Shown here in pieces: positions 43,556-53,560 of a stretch of 64,000 bases of DNA. The first letter of the stretch is position 1. Each line of letters begins with the position of its first letter. Made by a program: the position numbers and the translations under genes. Location: NCBI GenBank assembly GCA_002928535.1, contig PERG01000011.1, positions 1 through 64,000 on the forward strand. The letters run 5' to 3'. Origin of the DNA: Methylotenera sp. GTDB lineage: Bacteria > Pseudomonadota > Gammaproteobacteria > Burkholderiales > Methylophilaceae. A model generated the notes under the pieces. The model saw only the letters and a program-made list of their open reading frames with translations. It ran no database searches and was not told where the DNA came from.

Positions 43556-46500
43556 TTCTTGATATTCCAGTAAACCCTACTTCTTGGGCGAACGACCGTT
43601 GACGCCGGTACTGGGTCCCCACCTTGTAGTGCAGAATCCGGACTCGCCCCGATAATAAAGGGTACTGTTGACCCATCATCTAGGGTTACCATGCCTGCTA
43701 CAGGAGAGGGTGGTAAACCCCCACCCGCAATCACTTGACCACGTACGGTAGCACCCACTGGCGCTGCATTTTTGTAATTAATGTTATATACATTTGCTGT
43801 ACCAAGACTGTCACATTGACCACCACTTGGCGCAGTAGGCTGGTGTGTACTAAAAGTAACGGTGCCAAATACTGTAATCGCATTGGTCACTACCTTCTCG
43901 GTTGACGCCAAGACCAAATACCAACCTTTTTTACTCGCTAAATCTGCTTGTGTTGGGGTGTCAGTAGAGGTAATCGCCAATAAGGAATTAGTACACATTA
44001 CATTCGCACCGCAATTAGTATTCTCGGATGTTAACCAAGTAGTATCTGCCGGCTTGTCTTTCACCAAATAAAAATGGTTTATTACAGCACTAGCCGAGGT
44101 ATAACTTGCCAGCGGTTTTTCACGGTCACCTGAACCAATTAATATATTATAAGTACCATTGTCATCTACAATGTCTGGTGCGAACATAAATTTCCGGTTA
44201 TTAGCTCCACTACCCCCTAAGGCTGCAACTTTCGTGATTGTCCAGCTACCTGGAGCAGTCGTACCGATCGCTGTATTAGCATCAACCCCGGAAATACGAT
44301 AAATATTCCCGCCCAAATCTGCAGCATAAGCATACTTGATTAAACCGGTAGTAGTGTCCGGAACAATGGTAAGGTCAGCAATTACACTACTATCTGTATT
44401 AAAAGTTTTTAATGCAGAACCACTTGCAGCATCCAATACATAAATCTTGGTTCCTTTACTTGAAGATGTGCAGCCACTATTTGGATCCGCATCGTGGCAT
44501 ACATCGTATCCGCCTCCCATAATCAGCATTGGTGAGTTGCCAGAACCGTAACCAGCTGACGTGATGACTTTAGGAGATGACCAGGTTTGCCCAATATCAC
44601 TAAGACTAGTGCAACCTACATCATCGCTCAAGTTGGGGCAACCGACCTTCCATTTTAGGACAGGAGTAGAAGCTGTACTGACATCAAAAGCATATACAGC
44701 GCGACCTCCACGACGCATCGTAGCGAAAATGGAAGTAGTAGTCCCTTGTTTATACGCCGTAATTGCACCGTCAAACCCATAGTCTTTCGGCAGTGGTGTT
44801 GGAGTGCCTGTCGTGTGGCCGGGGAAACTAATAGTAGTTGTGTTATCGCGATTGCGTTTAATTTTTGAGTAATATTCTGGCGGAACAAATGACCACAACT
44901 CACTCCCTGCAGCAGTTGTGCCAATGCCAGCCGTACGGTTACCATTCACAGCACGAAGAACACCATCATTACCGCCATAAAATACCACTATTTGCGGCGC
45001 AGCATCCGTACCATAATTGATTGCTACCGGCCGAGAGTGCACTACATCACCATGCACTGAGGCGCGCGTCTCGGTGAGCACCGCATTATTTCTTTCATTA
45101 TCGACATTGAGACCACGTTGCCAATTGATGAGAAGATCTCGCTCGGTAGTATCTGCCGCCCCCAGTAATGCTGTGGTGATTGCGGTATTCGTTGTTTTAA
45201 AGTCTGTTAACGTAGTACATGAAGCGGGTGAACAGGTTTTCATGTTACGAGAAGTGGGCGTAGCACTACGTAATTGATAGCCTTGAGCGCCTTTTTCTAC
45301 GATATTGCCATCAGGAGTATTGGAGTTCTCGGTATTAGCCGTCAAACAATTTCCTTGGGGACTAAATGACCAATAGGTATCTAGTACCGTGGGTGTCCAA
45401 TAACTACGCGCGCATTCTCGAATAAAACCACTATTAGAGCTAATGGCAGCCGCATTATCAGCATCTAATAATTGCAATACATTGTTACTAAAGCCCAGTT
45501 TATATTGTTTTAAATTACCATTCCATCTAGGAAATGAACTGGGGTCTGGCCTGAACATACCTACATAAATTTGGTTTAGAAAGGTACCCTGGGTGTTTAC
45601 ACTGACCGGCAAACTCACAGATGAAAACACACTATCCACAGATTGGATTTCAGAGAAAATATTGGACAATGCCTCTGAAATATCAGTGCCGCTGCTACTC
45701 ACATCAAAATATTTACCACTACTTACAGATGCCATACTTTTTAGAAGTGTAGTAAAGCCTGGCCCTTGCCCTGTGCTTACCTTATCTACATCAAGCGTAT
45801 AAGTTTTAATACCCTTATTTTTTTTCATGAACCGTGCCCATTCATCGGCCATATTATCTTGGGAGCCGCTCGGTGAAATAGGAATAACAGTTGTACTGCC
45901 GCCCGCAGCAGTTAGTGCAGCCGTAGCTTGTGCAATGTCGGATGTATTGTCTTGCGCCGCACCATTACTAATGTAGACTATGAAGTTCTTGGCACAATTC
46001 GCTACTATAGGGCTAACATAAGTAGCTCCAGCCTTAGCTGTCAAGGCATTACCAGCAAGTGCATAAATGGCCTTAGAAGAGGCTGTTCCAGACGTATTGC
46101 CTGTGTAATCTGTTTTCTGTTTATTATTACCCGCGTGTGGAGCTTTAGCGGCAAAGTAAAGGTAAGCCTCTTCCATGGCCTTGCCCACTTTACCGCCGTT
46201 CGATTTATCGCTTGTTACGTCTAGACTACTGATTAAACTGACATATTTAGCTTTGTTAGCCGTATTAAGATCGCGTATCGCAGCACGCACATACGCACCA
46301 TCATTACCCGAGTTACTGCCACCGGTCTCCGTGAACATCATCAGGCCAAGTCGAAAATTTGGAACATCGCCAGTACCAACCGGTAATGCGTTTATGGTAG
46401 ATACCAACGCAGCTATTTCGTTAGTAAAAGGTGTATTCCAGTTGGCTGTATTGTCTAAGATAATAAGGACGTTTGGAATCTCTGTAGCACTTGCTGGCGA

Positions 46501-46593
46501 TCCGATAAATAAATCAACGTCTTCTGCCATGACTGAAGTATTGACAGTCAACAAGCCAATAATCAGTAAATGTTTAAGCAGATAATTTTTCAT
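43552..46593 (-). CDS. pilY1: PilY1-type pilus tip / assembly protein
   Basis: 1013 aa; signal peptide; N-terminal vWA-like; C-terminal propeller motifs (VFYGGNDGVLRAVNG, LWSFVPPEYYSKIK, AADLGGNIYRI). Confidence 0.9.
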   Translation of the reverse strand: MKNYLLKHLLIIGLLTVNTSVMAEDVDLFIGSPASATEIPNVLIILDNTANWNTPFTNEIAALVSTINALPVGTGDVPNFRLGLMMFTETGGSNSGNDGAYVRAAIRDLNTANKAKYVSLISSLDVTSDKSNGGKVGKAMEEAYLYFAAKAPHAGNNKQKTDYTGNTSGTASSKAIYALAGNALTAKAGATYVSPIVANCAKNFIVYISNGAAQDNTSDIAQATAALTAAGGSTTVIPISPSGSQDNMADEWARFMKKNKGIKTYTLDVDKVSTGQGPGFTTLLKSMASVSSGKYFDVSSSGTDISEALSNIFSEIQSVDSVFSSVSLPVSVNTQGTFLNQIYVGMFRPDPSSFPRWNGNLKQYKLGFSNNVLQLLDADNAAAISSNSGFIRECARSYWTPTVLDTYWSFSPQGNCLTANTENSNTPDGNIVEKGAQGYQLRSATPTSRNMKTCSPASCTTLTDFKTTNTAITTALLGAADTTERDLLINWQRGLNVDNERNNAVLTETRASVHGDVVHSRPVAINYGTDAAPQIVVFYGGNDGVLRAVNGNRTAGIGTTAAGSELWSFVPPEYYSKIKRNRDNTTTISFPGHTTGTPTPLPKDYGFDGAITAYKQGTTTSIFATMRRGGRAVYAFDVSTASTPVLKWKVGCPNLSDDVGCTSLSDIGQTWSSPKVITSAGYGSGNSPMLIMGGGYDVCHDADPNSGCTSSSKGTKIYVLDAASGSALKTFNTDSSVIADLTIVPDTTTGLIKYAYAADLGGNIYRISGVDANTAIGTTAPGSWTITKVAALGGSGANNRKFMFAPDIVDDNGTYNILIGSGDREKPLASYTSASAVINHFYLVKDKPADTTWLTSENTNCGANVMCTNSLLAITSTDTPTQADLASKKGWYLVLASTEKVVTNAITVFGTVTFSTHQPTAPSGGQCDSLGTANVYNINYKNAAPVGATVRGQVIAGGGLPPSPVAGMVTLDDGSTVPFIIGASPDSALQGGDPVPASTVVRPRSRVYWNIKK

Positions 46594-46619
46594 GATATTT
46601 CCTAATGACTTAATTCACT

Positions 46620-47117
46620 TTAAGAGCACACGGCATTTTTTTGAGCTTGCGTTAATAACACCCGTGTGCCACTACGTACTGTAGTTTTGGCACCTGTAAT
46701 AGCATCATTCACTACCGCCTCAATTTCCCATAGCGTATTCCAACTTGAGGTCGAGGTCATGGTAATTGGAAGAGTAACGCTACTGAGGTTAGCAGGCGCA
46801 TCTATTGATGACTGCACACAAACAGGTGTTGCTATAGAGACGATATAGTCTGTTGAATTGTCGTTGTTGATATCAACGTTAATCGTTTCAGCGGCAGGGC
46901 TTGTGGTAAAAGACGAGCTTATCACCTGTTCAATCGCCTTATTAGCCGCAGAAATTGCCTCATTACGCGCTTGCATATTACCCACAGATTTAAGATTAGT
47001 GTTACTGAGGGTAAAAGCAGTAGTCACCATAAGCGTAATTAGTACAAGTAAGACAAGACTGACGAACAAGGTAATACCATGCTGACTTTTTTTATAAGAA
47101 AGTATTGGTAGTCTCAT
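46620..47117 (-). CDS. pilX: PilX-type minor pilin
   Basis: 165 aa; QHGITLFVSLVLLVLITLM prepilin-like N-terminus, NMQARNEAISAANKAIEQVI; position. Confidence 0.83.
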   Translation of the reverse strand: MRLPILSYKKSQHGITLFVSLVLLVLITLMVTTAFTLSNTNLKSVGNMQARNEAISAANKAIEQVISSSFTTSPAAETINVDINNDNSTDYIVSIATPVCVQSSIDAPANLSSVTLPITMTSTSSWNTLWEIEAVVNDAITGAKTTVRSGTRVLLTQAQKNAVCS

Positions 47118-48358
47118 GGCGTCTCTCTTCTACCCGAAATATTATTTAAGCGCACGGTGGTAGAGAAAACATGACGTTTAAAACCATCGTTATATGGTCC
47201 TAGTACCGTGCCGCCTAAAGCATAAGTTTTAGTATCGGTATAACCAGCACTTACCTTGTCAGCACGCGCTAATACGTACAATTTAACTACTACAGTATTA
47301 GTGAGCTGTGCTGGCGTACATGGCACTGCGTCAGTACATCTTATGAATGCCCCATCTGGCCGGCCATCGCCACGATTAATCGGAGATATCAAGTTCTCTG
47401 GATCATCCCATATTAGGGCAGCACTATACAATTTAGAGGCATCTGCATTGGTAATGATATTAGTACCATTATCACTCAGGCTATCGACTCCTAGCTCAAC
47501 GTTAAAACCTTCGATACCTTCAACCAATGGCATTGCTTCTTGATGTGCAAGCGTACCCCCCACTAGATCAAACTGAGAAACCATTAAGGTTGGTATCCCA
47601 TCGCCCTCTGTGCTCGCATAATCACGAACGTAATATATATTGGAAACAAATTTACGCTTCTCAGTAATGACGGTTGAACAGTTTTTCTTGTGCAATGTGT
47701 TAAACCCTGCTGTAGTTAACACATAAGGTACAGCATCGCTCGTAAGACTAGTTACTGGGCAATTGGGCTCAGGAATAGGGCGGGGTAAAGGAAGAAAATA
47801 GCTCTGTGATGATTGAAAATAAAGTTTGCCTGCAACATCAGCCTCGCAATTAACTTCGCCCGGAAGGCAGGTTTCTGCATGACGGACCACCAAAACATCG
47901 GTGTTACTCTTTTTATTAGCAGATAAATCTGTCACGCAACCTGCACCTGATGGAGGGGTATCAGCATAAGCCTGTACTGAAATTCCAATTAGATTATTTT
48001 TATGGGTTGGTGTCCAAGTTGAGTAATTCACACATGGATTTGGTACCACTGTTGGTACATCTGCGGGCTCTACAGCAACCGTAAGGTCATCAAACTGTGG
48101 GACATACCCCCCCCAGAATCCTGCATGAATAAGGTCATCTTGCAGTAGTTGTATAGCAAAGCGGCCGCTTTCAATTTGGCTATTGGTTTTGGCCAGCTCT
48201 TCATTGGTACGGTTAATATTGAGAAACAATGCAATAAGTGTAACCAAAATGAGCAATCCAACAGCAATTGCGATCATCAATTCAATTACGCTAAACCCCT
48301 TCTGAAAAGTCTCTAGCTCATTTTTTGACTTCAAGACGTTAATACTGGAAATATTCAT
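47114..48358 (-). CDS. pilW: PilW-type minor pilin
   Basis: QKGFSVIELMIAIAVGLLILVTLIALFLNINRT; start MNISSIN at 48358 overlaps pilV stop as ATGA (track ORF extends to 48403). Confidence 0.85.
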   Translation of the reverse strand: MNISSINVLKSKNELETFQKGFSVIELMIAIAVGLLILVTLIALFLNINRTNEELAKTNSQIESGRFAIQLLQDDLIHAGFWGGYVPQFDDLTVAVEPADVPTVVPNPCVNYSTWTPTHKNNLIGISVQAYADTPPSGAGCVTDLSANKKSNTDVLVVRHAETCLPGEVNCEADVAGKLYFQSSQSYFLPLPRPIPEPNCPVTSLTSDAVPYVLTTAGFNTLHKKNCSTVITEKRKFVSNIYYVRDYASTEGDGIPTLMVSQFDLVGGTLAHQEAMPLVEGIEGFNVELGVDSLSDNGTNIITNADASKLYSAALIWDDPENLISPINRGDGRPDGAFIRCTDAVPCTPAQLTNTVVVKLYVLARADKVSAGYTDTKTYALGGTVLGPYNDGFKRHVFSTTVRLNNISGRRETP

Positions 48359-48927
48359 GTCAGTGTTGCAATACGTACAATTGTGGTTACTACACGACGA
48401 CAAAGATCATTAACACATTGTGCGCCAGCCCCTGCCGCGTTATATTGGTTTTGACCGCACGTTACACTTATTGGTGGTGCTGAAACTGGGACTAAGCCTT
48501 GCCATGCGACAGTTATCATATACTCACTACTGCCCAAACTTTCTACACAACCACGCCCACCAATCATTGCGCCCACATTATTAACCCCAGAAGTTTCAGC
48601 AGCACCTTGCAGTGCATTACACCACTCACTCACATCTCTTGCCTGTTGAGTTGAAGTCGAAGTAGGACAGGCCATTCCTGCACCAAGCGCGCTTGCGGTA
48701 ATATAATCTGCTGCTGCGTAACGATTAGCAGAAATGCGGCTAGCCATGTCATTTAACAAAATCAATGCTTGTGCGCGTTGATATGACTCCATCTCTGACA
48801 CTTGTAACCGCATTTGCAACCCCGCTAAACCTAACAAACCTATAGCAAGAATAACGATTGTGATTAGGACTTCAAGTAGAGCGCCGCCATTTTGATGTTT
48901 GGGTGATAAAAGCCGCATGATTACCAT
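48355..48927 (-). CDS. pilV: PilV-type minor pilin
   Basis: 190 aa; [53 protein letters not shown]. Confidence 0.88.
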   Translation of the reverse strand: MVIMRLLSPKHQNGGALLEVLITIVILAIGLLGLAGLQMRLQVSEMESYQRAQALILLNDMASRISANRYAAADYITASALGAGMACPTSTSTQQARDVSEWCNALQGAAETSGVNNVGAMIGGRGCVESLGSSEYMITVAWQGLVPVSAPPISVTCGQNQYNAAGAGAQCVNDLCRRVVTTIVRIATLT

Positions 48928-49397
48928 TTTTCCAACGGGGATTTCGTCCCTTTACTATCAAGCGTAATTGCACCGTCACTAGCTTGTGCAGTGCCAGCGA
49001 TTGGTGTAAATGTAATTAGGAAAGTTGGCGGGGACACACCGTTGTCTACTGTAATATCATAGGTATACTTAGCACTCACTTCTGAAGGTAAACTGAAACC
49101 TAAACTAGCCTTGTTAGCGTATACACGATTCGCCAGAAGATATTGCTGTTCACGATTTGCAATGTCCATCATCTGCGATTGCGCCGCAACACGACTACTG
49201 CGGATGACATACTGCTGATAATTAGGTAAGGCTATTGCAGTAAGAATTCCAATAATTGCGACTGTAATCATTAGCTCAATCAAAGTAAAACCCTTAAGTC
49301 TGACCTTGTGTGAGACTCCATTTGATAAGCGCGCCTGTTGCGAATTTCCTAAGGTATACATTACTTTCCCTTTCAAGTTAAAACGTATCATGCACAT
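48921..49397 (-). CDS. pilE: PilE-type (minor) pilin
   Basis: 158 aa; [35 protein letters not shown]-terminal [16 protein letters not shown]. Start uncertain (MYTLGNSQQ... is an alternative). Confidence 0.83.
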   Translation of the reverse strand: MCMIRFNLKGKVMYTLGNSQQARLSNGVSHKVRLKGFTLIELMITVAIIGILTAIALPNYQQYVIRSSRVAAQSQMMDIANREQQYLLANRVYANKASLGFSLPSEVSAKYTYDITVDNGVSPPTFLITFTPIAGTAQASDGAITLDSKGTKSPLEKW

Positions 49398-49575
49398 GCC
49401 TCCCAGCTATGTCTAGCGTCAGCTGATAATCGGTAAAATTCCATAGACAAGCGGCAGCGATTAAATCAGTACACATACCTTTATGTTAAAATCAGATACT
49501 AATTACTAATCACTTGATATTTAGCAGCATGACGCTGACTTTTTAAATCAAGGCCTCAATGTTAGGCAGGGGAAT

Positions 49576-49716
49576 ATGCAAAACAATACTCACTGGTGCA
49601 TGATACGAATAATATTTCTAGTAGCGATATGCAATGCATTGAATGCTTGTGGTACCAAAGGACCTTTATATATCCCTGAGCAACGATATCCGCAAGAAAC
49701 ACCAGCCAAAAACTAA
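49576..49716 (+). CDS. lptM: Small LptM/YifL-like lipoprotein (46 aa), not in supplied ORF track
   Basis: Manual translation MQNNTHWCMIRIIFLVAICNALNACGTKGPLYIPEQRYPQETPAKN; lipobox LNAC-GxKGPLYxP; immediately upstream of lysA, as in many proteobacteria. Confidence 0.85.
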   Translation: MQNNTHWCMIRIIFLVAICNALNACGTKGPLYIPEQRYPQETPAKN

Positions 49717-49739
49717 TTTTATTTCCAAAGCCTTTAAAC

Positions 49740-50987
49740 GTGAATCCTTTTATCAAAAAAAATGCTGTTCTGCATGCAGAAAATGTAGCGCTTAGCGACA
49801 TTGCGCAAAGCTACAGCACCCCTTGTTATGTCTATTCAAAATCTGCTTTAACCAATGCTTACACCAATTTCAGCCGCGGCTTCATTGGTTGCGACCATTT
49901 GGTTTGTTTTGCAGTAAAAGCTAATCCTAGCTTAGCGATCTTGAATTTATTCGCTAGTTTAGGTGCAGGTTTTGACATAGTTTCAGGCGGGGAGTTGGCG
50001 CGCGTGCTAACGGCTGGTGGTGACCCTAGAAAAATTGTATTTTCTGGGGTAGGTAAAACTGAGCAAGAGATGGAAGCTGCTTTAGACGCAGATATTTTGT
50101 GCTTTAACGTCGAATCCGAGAGTGAACTTCGCCGTTTGAATCAAGTAGCAGAAAAAATGGGCAAAGTGGCGCCCATCTCTTTACGTGTTAATCCAAATGT
50201 AGATGCAAAAACTCACCCTTATATTTCTACCGGCTTAAAAAATAATAAATTCGGTGTAGCTTATGAAGAAGCCTTGAATATTTATAGCCAAGCTGCCGCT
50301 ATGAAAAACATTGCGATTCACGGGGTTGACTGCCATATCGGCTCACAAATTACTGAGCTATCGCCCTTTCTAGATGCTTTTGATCGCGTACTGGCGCTAG
50401 TAGATGCTCTAGCCCAACGCAATATCCATATTCAGCATATTGATGCCGGTGGTGGCATCGGGATTTGCTATAACGGCGAAACGCCTCCTGCATTCGATGT
50501 TTTTGCAAAAGCGATGCGGGAAAAACTAGGCGCACGCAAAATCAAATTAATTTTCGAACCAGGCCGGGCTTTAGTTGGCAATGCTGGCCTTTTACTCACT
50601 AAAGTCGAATACCTCAAACATACAGAAACGAAGAATTTCGCCATTGTCGATGCCGCTATGAATGATTTGATGCGACCCGCTTTATACGATGCTTACCACG
50701 ATATTCAGCCTGTCCAGCCACGCATTGGGGACAGCCTGGTATATGAAATTGTCGGTCCAGTATGTGAAAGTGGCGACTTTTTAGGTCATGATCGTGAGTT
50801 GGCGCTTGAAGAAGGGGATTTATTGGCCATCATGTCCGCTGGGGCCTATGGCATGAGCATGGCCAGCAATTACAACACTCGGCCACGTGCTGCAGAAGTG
50901 ATGGTCGACGGCGATCAATGCCACTTAATTAGGAAGCGCGAAGTAATTGCAGATTTATTTTCTTCTGAAATTGTATTGCCCCCATAA
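49740..50987 (+). CDS. lysA: Diaminopimelate decarboxylase
   Basis: 415 aa; CFAVKANPSLAIL, GFDIVSGGELARV, GVDCHIGSQI, EPGRALVGNAG, CESGDFLG, GAYGMSMASNYNTRPR. Confidence 0.97.
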   Translation: MNPFIKKNAVLHAENVALSDIAQSYSTPCYVYSKSALTNAYTNFSRGFIGCDHLVCFAVKANPSLAILNLFASLGAGFDIVSGGELARVLTAGGDPRKIVFSGVGKTEQEMEAALDADILCFNVESESELRRLNQVAEKMGKVAPISLRVNPNVDAKTHPYISTGLKNNKFGVAYEEALNIYSQAAAMKNIAIHGVDCHIGSQITELSPFLDAFDRVLALVDALAQRNIHIQHIDAGGGIGICYNGETPPAFDVFAKAMREKLGARKIKLIFEPGRALVGNAGLLLTKVEYLKHTETKNFAIVDAAMNDLMRPALYDAYHDIQPVQPRIGDSLVYEIVGPVCESGDFLGHDRELALEEGDLLAIMSAGAYGMSMASNYNTRPRAAEVMVDGDQCHLIRKREVIADLFSSEIVLPP

Positions 50988-51006
50988 TTTTGGATAGTAC
51001 GATGCC

Positions 51007-51042
51007 AATAAAAAAGCGAAGCACATGCTTCGCTTTTTTATT
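51007..51042. terminator. Bidirectional intrinsic terminator between convergent lysA and purU
   Basis: AATAAAAAAGCGAAGC-ACAT-GCTTCGCTTTTTTATT: near-perfect inverted repeat with A-tract and T-tract. Confidence 0.9.
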
Positions 51043-51056
51043 AGCCATATCTTAAA

Positions 51057-51926
51057 TTAATCAAAGATAACCGTCTTATTCGCATAAAGCAAAATGCGGT
51101 TTTCGATATGCCAACGCACCGCTTTCGATAAAACAATACGCTCTAAATCACGGCCTTTTTGAATGAGGTCTTCTACCTGATCCCGATGCGAAATACGGTC
51201 AATATCCTGCTCAATAATTGGACCTTCGTCTAACACCTCTGTCACGTAATGGCTGGTTGCGCCAATTAATTTCACGCCCCGCTCAAATGCCCGATGATAA
51301 GGCCTTGCACCAATGAATGCCGGCAGGAATGAGTGATGGATATTGATGATCTGTTTGGGATAACGCGCGACAAAATCTGGCGACAAAATTTGCATATAGC
51401 GCGCCAACACGATTAAGTCGATCTTATACTGCTCGAATAATGCGAACTGCTGCGCTTCAGCAGAGGCTTTATTCTCTTTCGTCACTTCAATATGGTGAAA
51501 GTCTACTTCATAGAATCTAGCCAGCGCTTCTGTGTCACGGTGATTACTAATAATCAACGGGATGTCACAAGCTAATTCGCCGTTTTTGTGACGATGCAAC
51601 AAATCGGCCAGGCAATGGTCATATTGCGAAACCATGATCGCAACGCGCAACGGTTTTTGCGAAAGCTTTAATTGCCATTCCATGCTGAAGCGCTGGGCAA
51701 TGGCCGCAAAATGGGTCTCGAAATTATTTGGCGTTAATGAAAAGCCATCCAAGTCCCATTCAACGCGCATAAGGAAAAGATTATTTTCGGCATCCTGGTG
51801 CTGGTCGGCATGCAAAATATTGGCATCATGTTGATACAAAAAATCGGCGATGGCCGCTACGATGCCCTTGCTATCAGGACACGTAATCAATAACGTCGCT
51901 GTATTTTTGTTGGCGGCATTTTTCAT
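51057..51926 (-). CDS. purU: Formyltetrahydrofolate deformylase
   Basis: 289 aa; N-terminal ACT domain; LARYMQILSPDFVARYPKQIINIHHSFLPAFIGARPYHRAFERGVKLIGATSHYVTEVLDEGPIIEQD. Confidence 0.96.
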   Translation of the reverse strand: MKNAANKNTATLLITCPDSKGIVAAIADFLYQHDANILHADQHQDAENNLFLMRVEWDLDGFSLTPNNFETHFAAIAQRFSMEWQLKLSQKPLRVAIMVSQYDHCLADLLHRHKNGELACDIPLIISNHRDTEALARFYEVDFHHIEVTKENKASAEAQQFALFEQYKIDLIVLARYMQILSPDFVARYPKQIINIHHSFLPAFIGARPYHRAFERGVKLIGATSHYVTEVLDEGPIIEQDIDRISHRDQVEDLIQKGRDLERIVLSKAVRWHIENRILLYANKTVIFD

Positions 51927-52030
51927 ATTTTTGGGGTCATTCGCTTCAAGCAGGCCCAGATTTTATGCAAGTCTGGATTTGGGTTAAAATAGGCATTATA
52001 CCTTGAGTCACTTTACGAAAAAAACCGTCC

Positions 52031-53017
52031 ATGTCAGATAATCCGAGCGCAGATATTTTATTAGCTAACCCCCGTGGATTTTGCGCGGGTGTAGATCGCG
52101 CCATTATTATTGTTGAACAGGCATTAGAGAAATTCGGCGCGCCTATTTATGTGCGCCATGAGGTCGTTCATAACAAGTTTGTTGTAGATGAATTAAAAAA
52201 TAAAGGCGCCATTTTTGTTGAAGAATTGGACGAAATCCCTGCCGGTAGCACCGTAATTTTCAGCGCTCATGGGGTTTCAAAAGCCATTCGTGCAGAAGCG
52301 GAACGGCGCGGTCTCACAGCTTATGATGCAACTTGCCCACTTGTAACAAAAGTGCACATGGAAGTCGCTAAAATGCGCGCCGCGAGTATGGAGATCGTCA
52401 TGATTGGCCATAAGGGCCACCCGGAAGTGGAAGGGACTATGGGTCAAGCTGAAGGCGATTCCAGCACTAGTGGCATGTACCTGGTAGAAACCCCGGAGGA
52501 CGTCGCAAACTTAACAGTGAAAAACCCGAAAAAACTGTCTTTTGTCACACAAACCACACTGTCTATGGATGATGCTGCACTCGTCATCAATGCATTAAAA
52601 GCCAAGTTTCCTGACATTCATGCACCCAAGGTTGAAGACATTTGTTATGCGACCCAAAACCGCCAGGATGCTGTAAAAATTATGACCAAAGATTGCGATC
52701 TCGTGATTGTTGTTGGTTCTCCAAATAGCTCAAATTCCAACCGATTACGCGAAGTAGCGCAGAACCAGGGTGTTGAAGCGTACATGGTCGATAATGCTAG
52801 TTATTTGAACCCCGCTTGGCTGATTGGCAAAAAACGGATAGGCGTTTCTGCAGGTGCTTCGGCCCCGGAAGTGCTTGTGAAAGAAGTGATAAGCACTTTA
52901 CAAAAAATGGGCGCTGGTCAAGTACAAGAACTGCAAGGCGTAGTGGAAAGCGTAGTGTTTCAGCTACCAAAAAATCTTGTCAACGCACCAAAGAAACCTG
53001 CCGAAATCAATGCATAA
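52031..53017 (+). CDS. ispH: 4-hydroxy-3-methylbut-2-enyl diphosphate reductase
   Basis: 328 aa; [52 protein letters not shown]. Confidence 0.97.
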   Translation: MSDNPSADILLANPRGFCAGVDRAIIIVEQALEKFGAPIYVRHEVVHNKFVVDELKNKGAIFVEELDEIPAGSTVIFSAHGVSKAIRAEAERRGLTAYDATCPLVTKVHMEVAKMRAASMEIVMIGHKGHPEVEGTMGQAEGDSSTSGMYLVETPEDVANLTVKNPKKLSFVTQTTLSMDDAALVINALKAKFPDIHAPKVEDICYATQNRQDAVKIMTKDCDLVIVVGSPNSSNSNRLREVAQNQGVEAYMVDNASYLNPAWLIGKKRIGVSAGASAPEVLVKEVISTLQKMGAGQVQELQGVVESVVFQLPKNLVNAPKKPAEINA

Positions 53018-53073
53018 CCGCGAACTCACTTCAAAATTTTCATCTCACATTATCTATATCTAAAATTCGAGGC

Positions 53074-53520
53074 ATGTTCAAAACCCCGATTTCAGCATTA
53101 GTACTTATCCATACAAGAAACTTGCAGGTATTGATTATGGAACGTGCCGATAAAGCCGGCTTTTGGCAATCGGTCACCGGCAGCATTGAAGCTGGCGAAA
53201 CGCCTTACGATGCTGCCATACGTGAAGTGTTTGAAGAAACGGGTTTGGATGCAACCCAATATTCTTTAGAGGATTGGCAATGTTCAAATGTATACGAGAT
53301 TTACCCACATTGGCGTCATCGCTATGCACCCGGTATAACGCACAATACTGAACATATTTTTGGACTTGAATTACCGGCCCCCATACCCATACAACTAGAA
53401 CCTAATGAACATGTTCGATATGATTGGGTAGATTGGCGTGAGGCTGCCAAACGCGTGTTTTCCTGGACCAATGTTGACGCGTTAAGTAAATTAGGTGAAC
53501 GTCATGGATTAAAGTTGTAA
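53074..53520 (+). CDS. nudB: Dihydroneopterin triphosphate diphosphatase (Nudix)
   Basis: Start MFKTPIS at 53074; Nudix box GSIEAGETPYDAAIREVFEETGLD; YEIYPHWRHRYAPGITHNTEHIFGLELP typical NudB. Confidence 0.9.
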   Translation: MFKTPISALVLIHTRNLQVLIMERADKAGFWQSVTGSIEAGETPYDAAIREVFEETGLDATQYSLEDWQCSNVYEIYPHWRHRYAPGITHNTEHIFGLELPAPIPIQLEPNEHVRYDWVDWREAAKRVFSWTNVDALSKLGERHGLKL

Positions 53521-53560
53521 AATATTGTTTTGATTAATTAAATTAACGGCTTCCATAGAT

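Noticed and set aside
49420-49540. Short inverted repeat AGCGTCA ... TGACGCT in pilE-lptM intergenic region
   Set aside because: Seven bases separated by about 100 bp is expected by chance.
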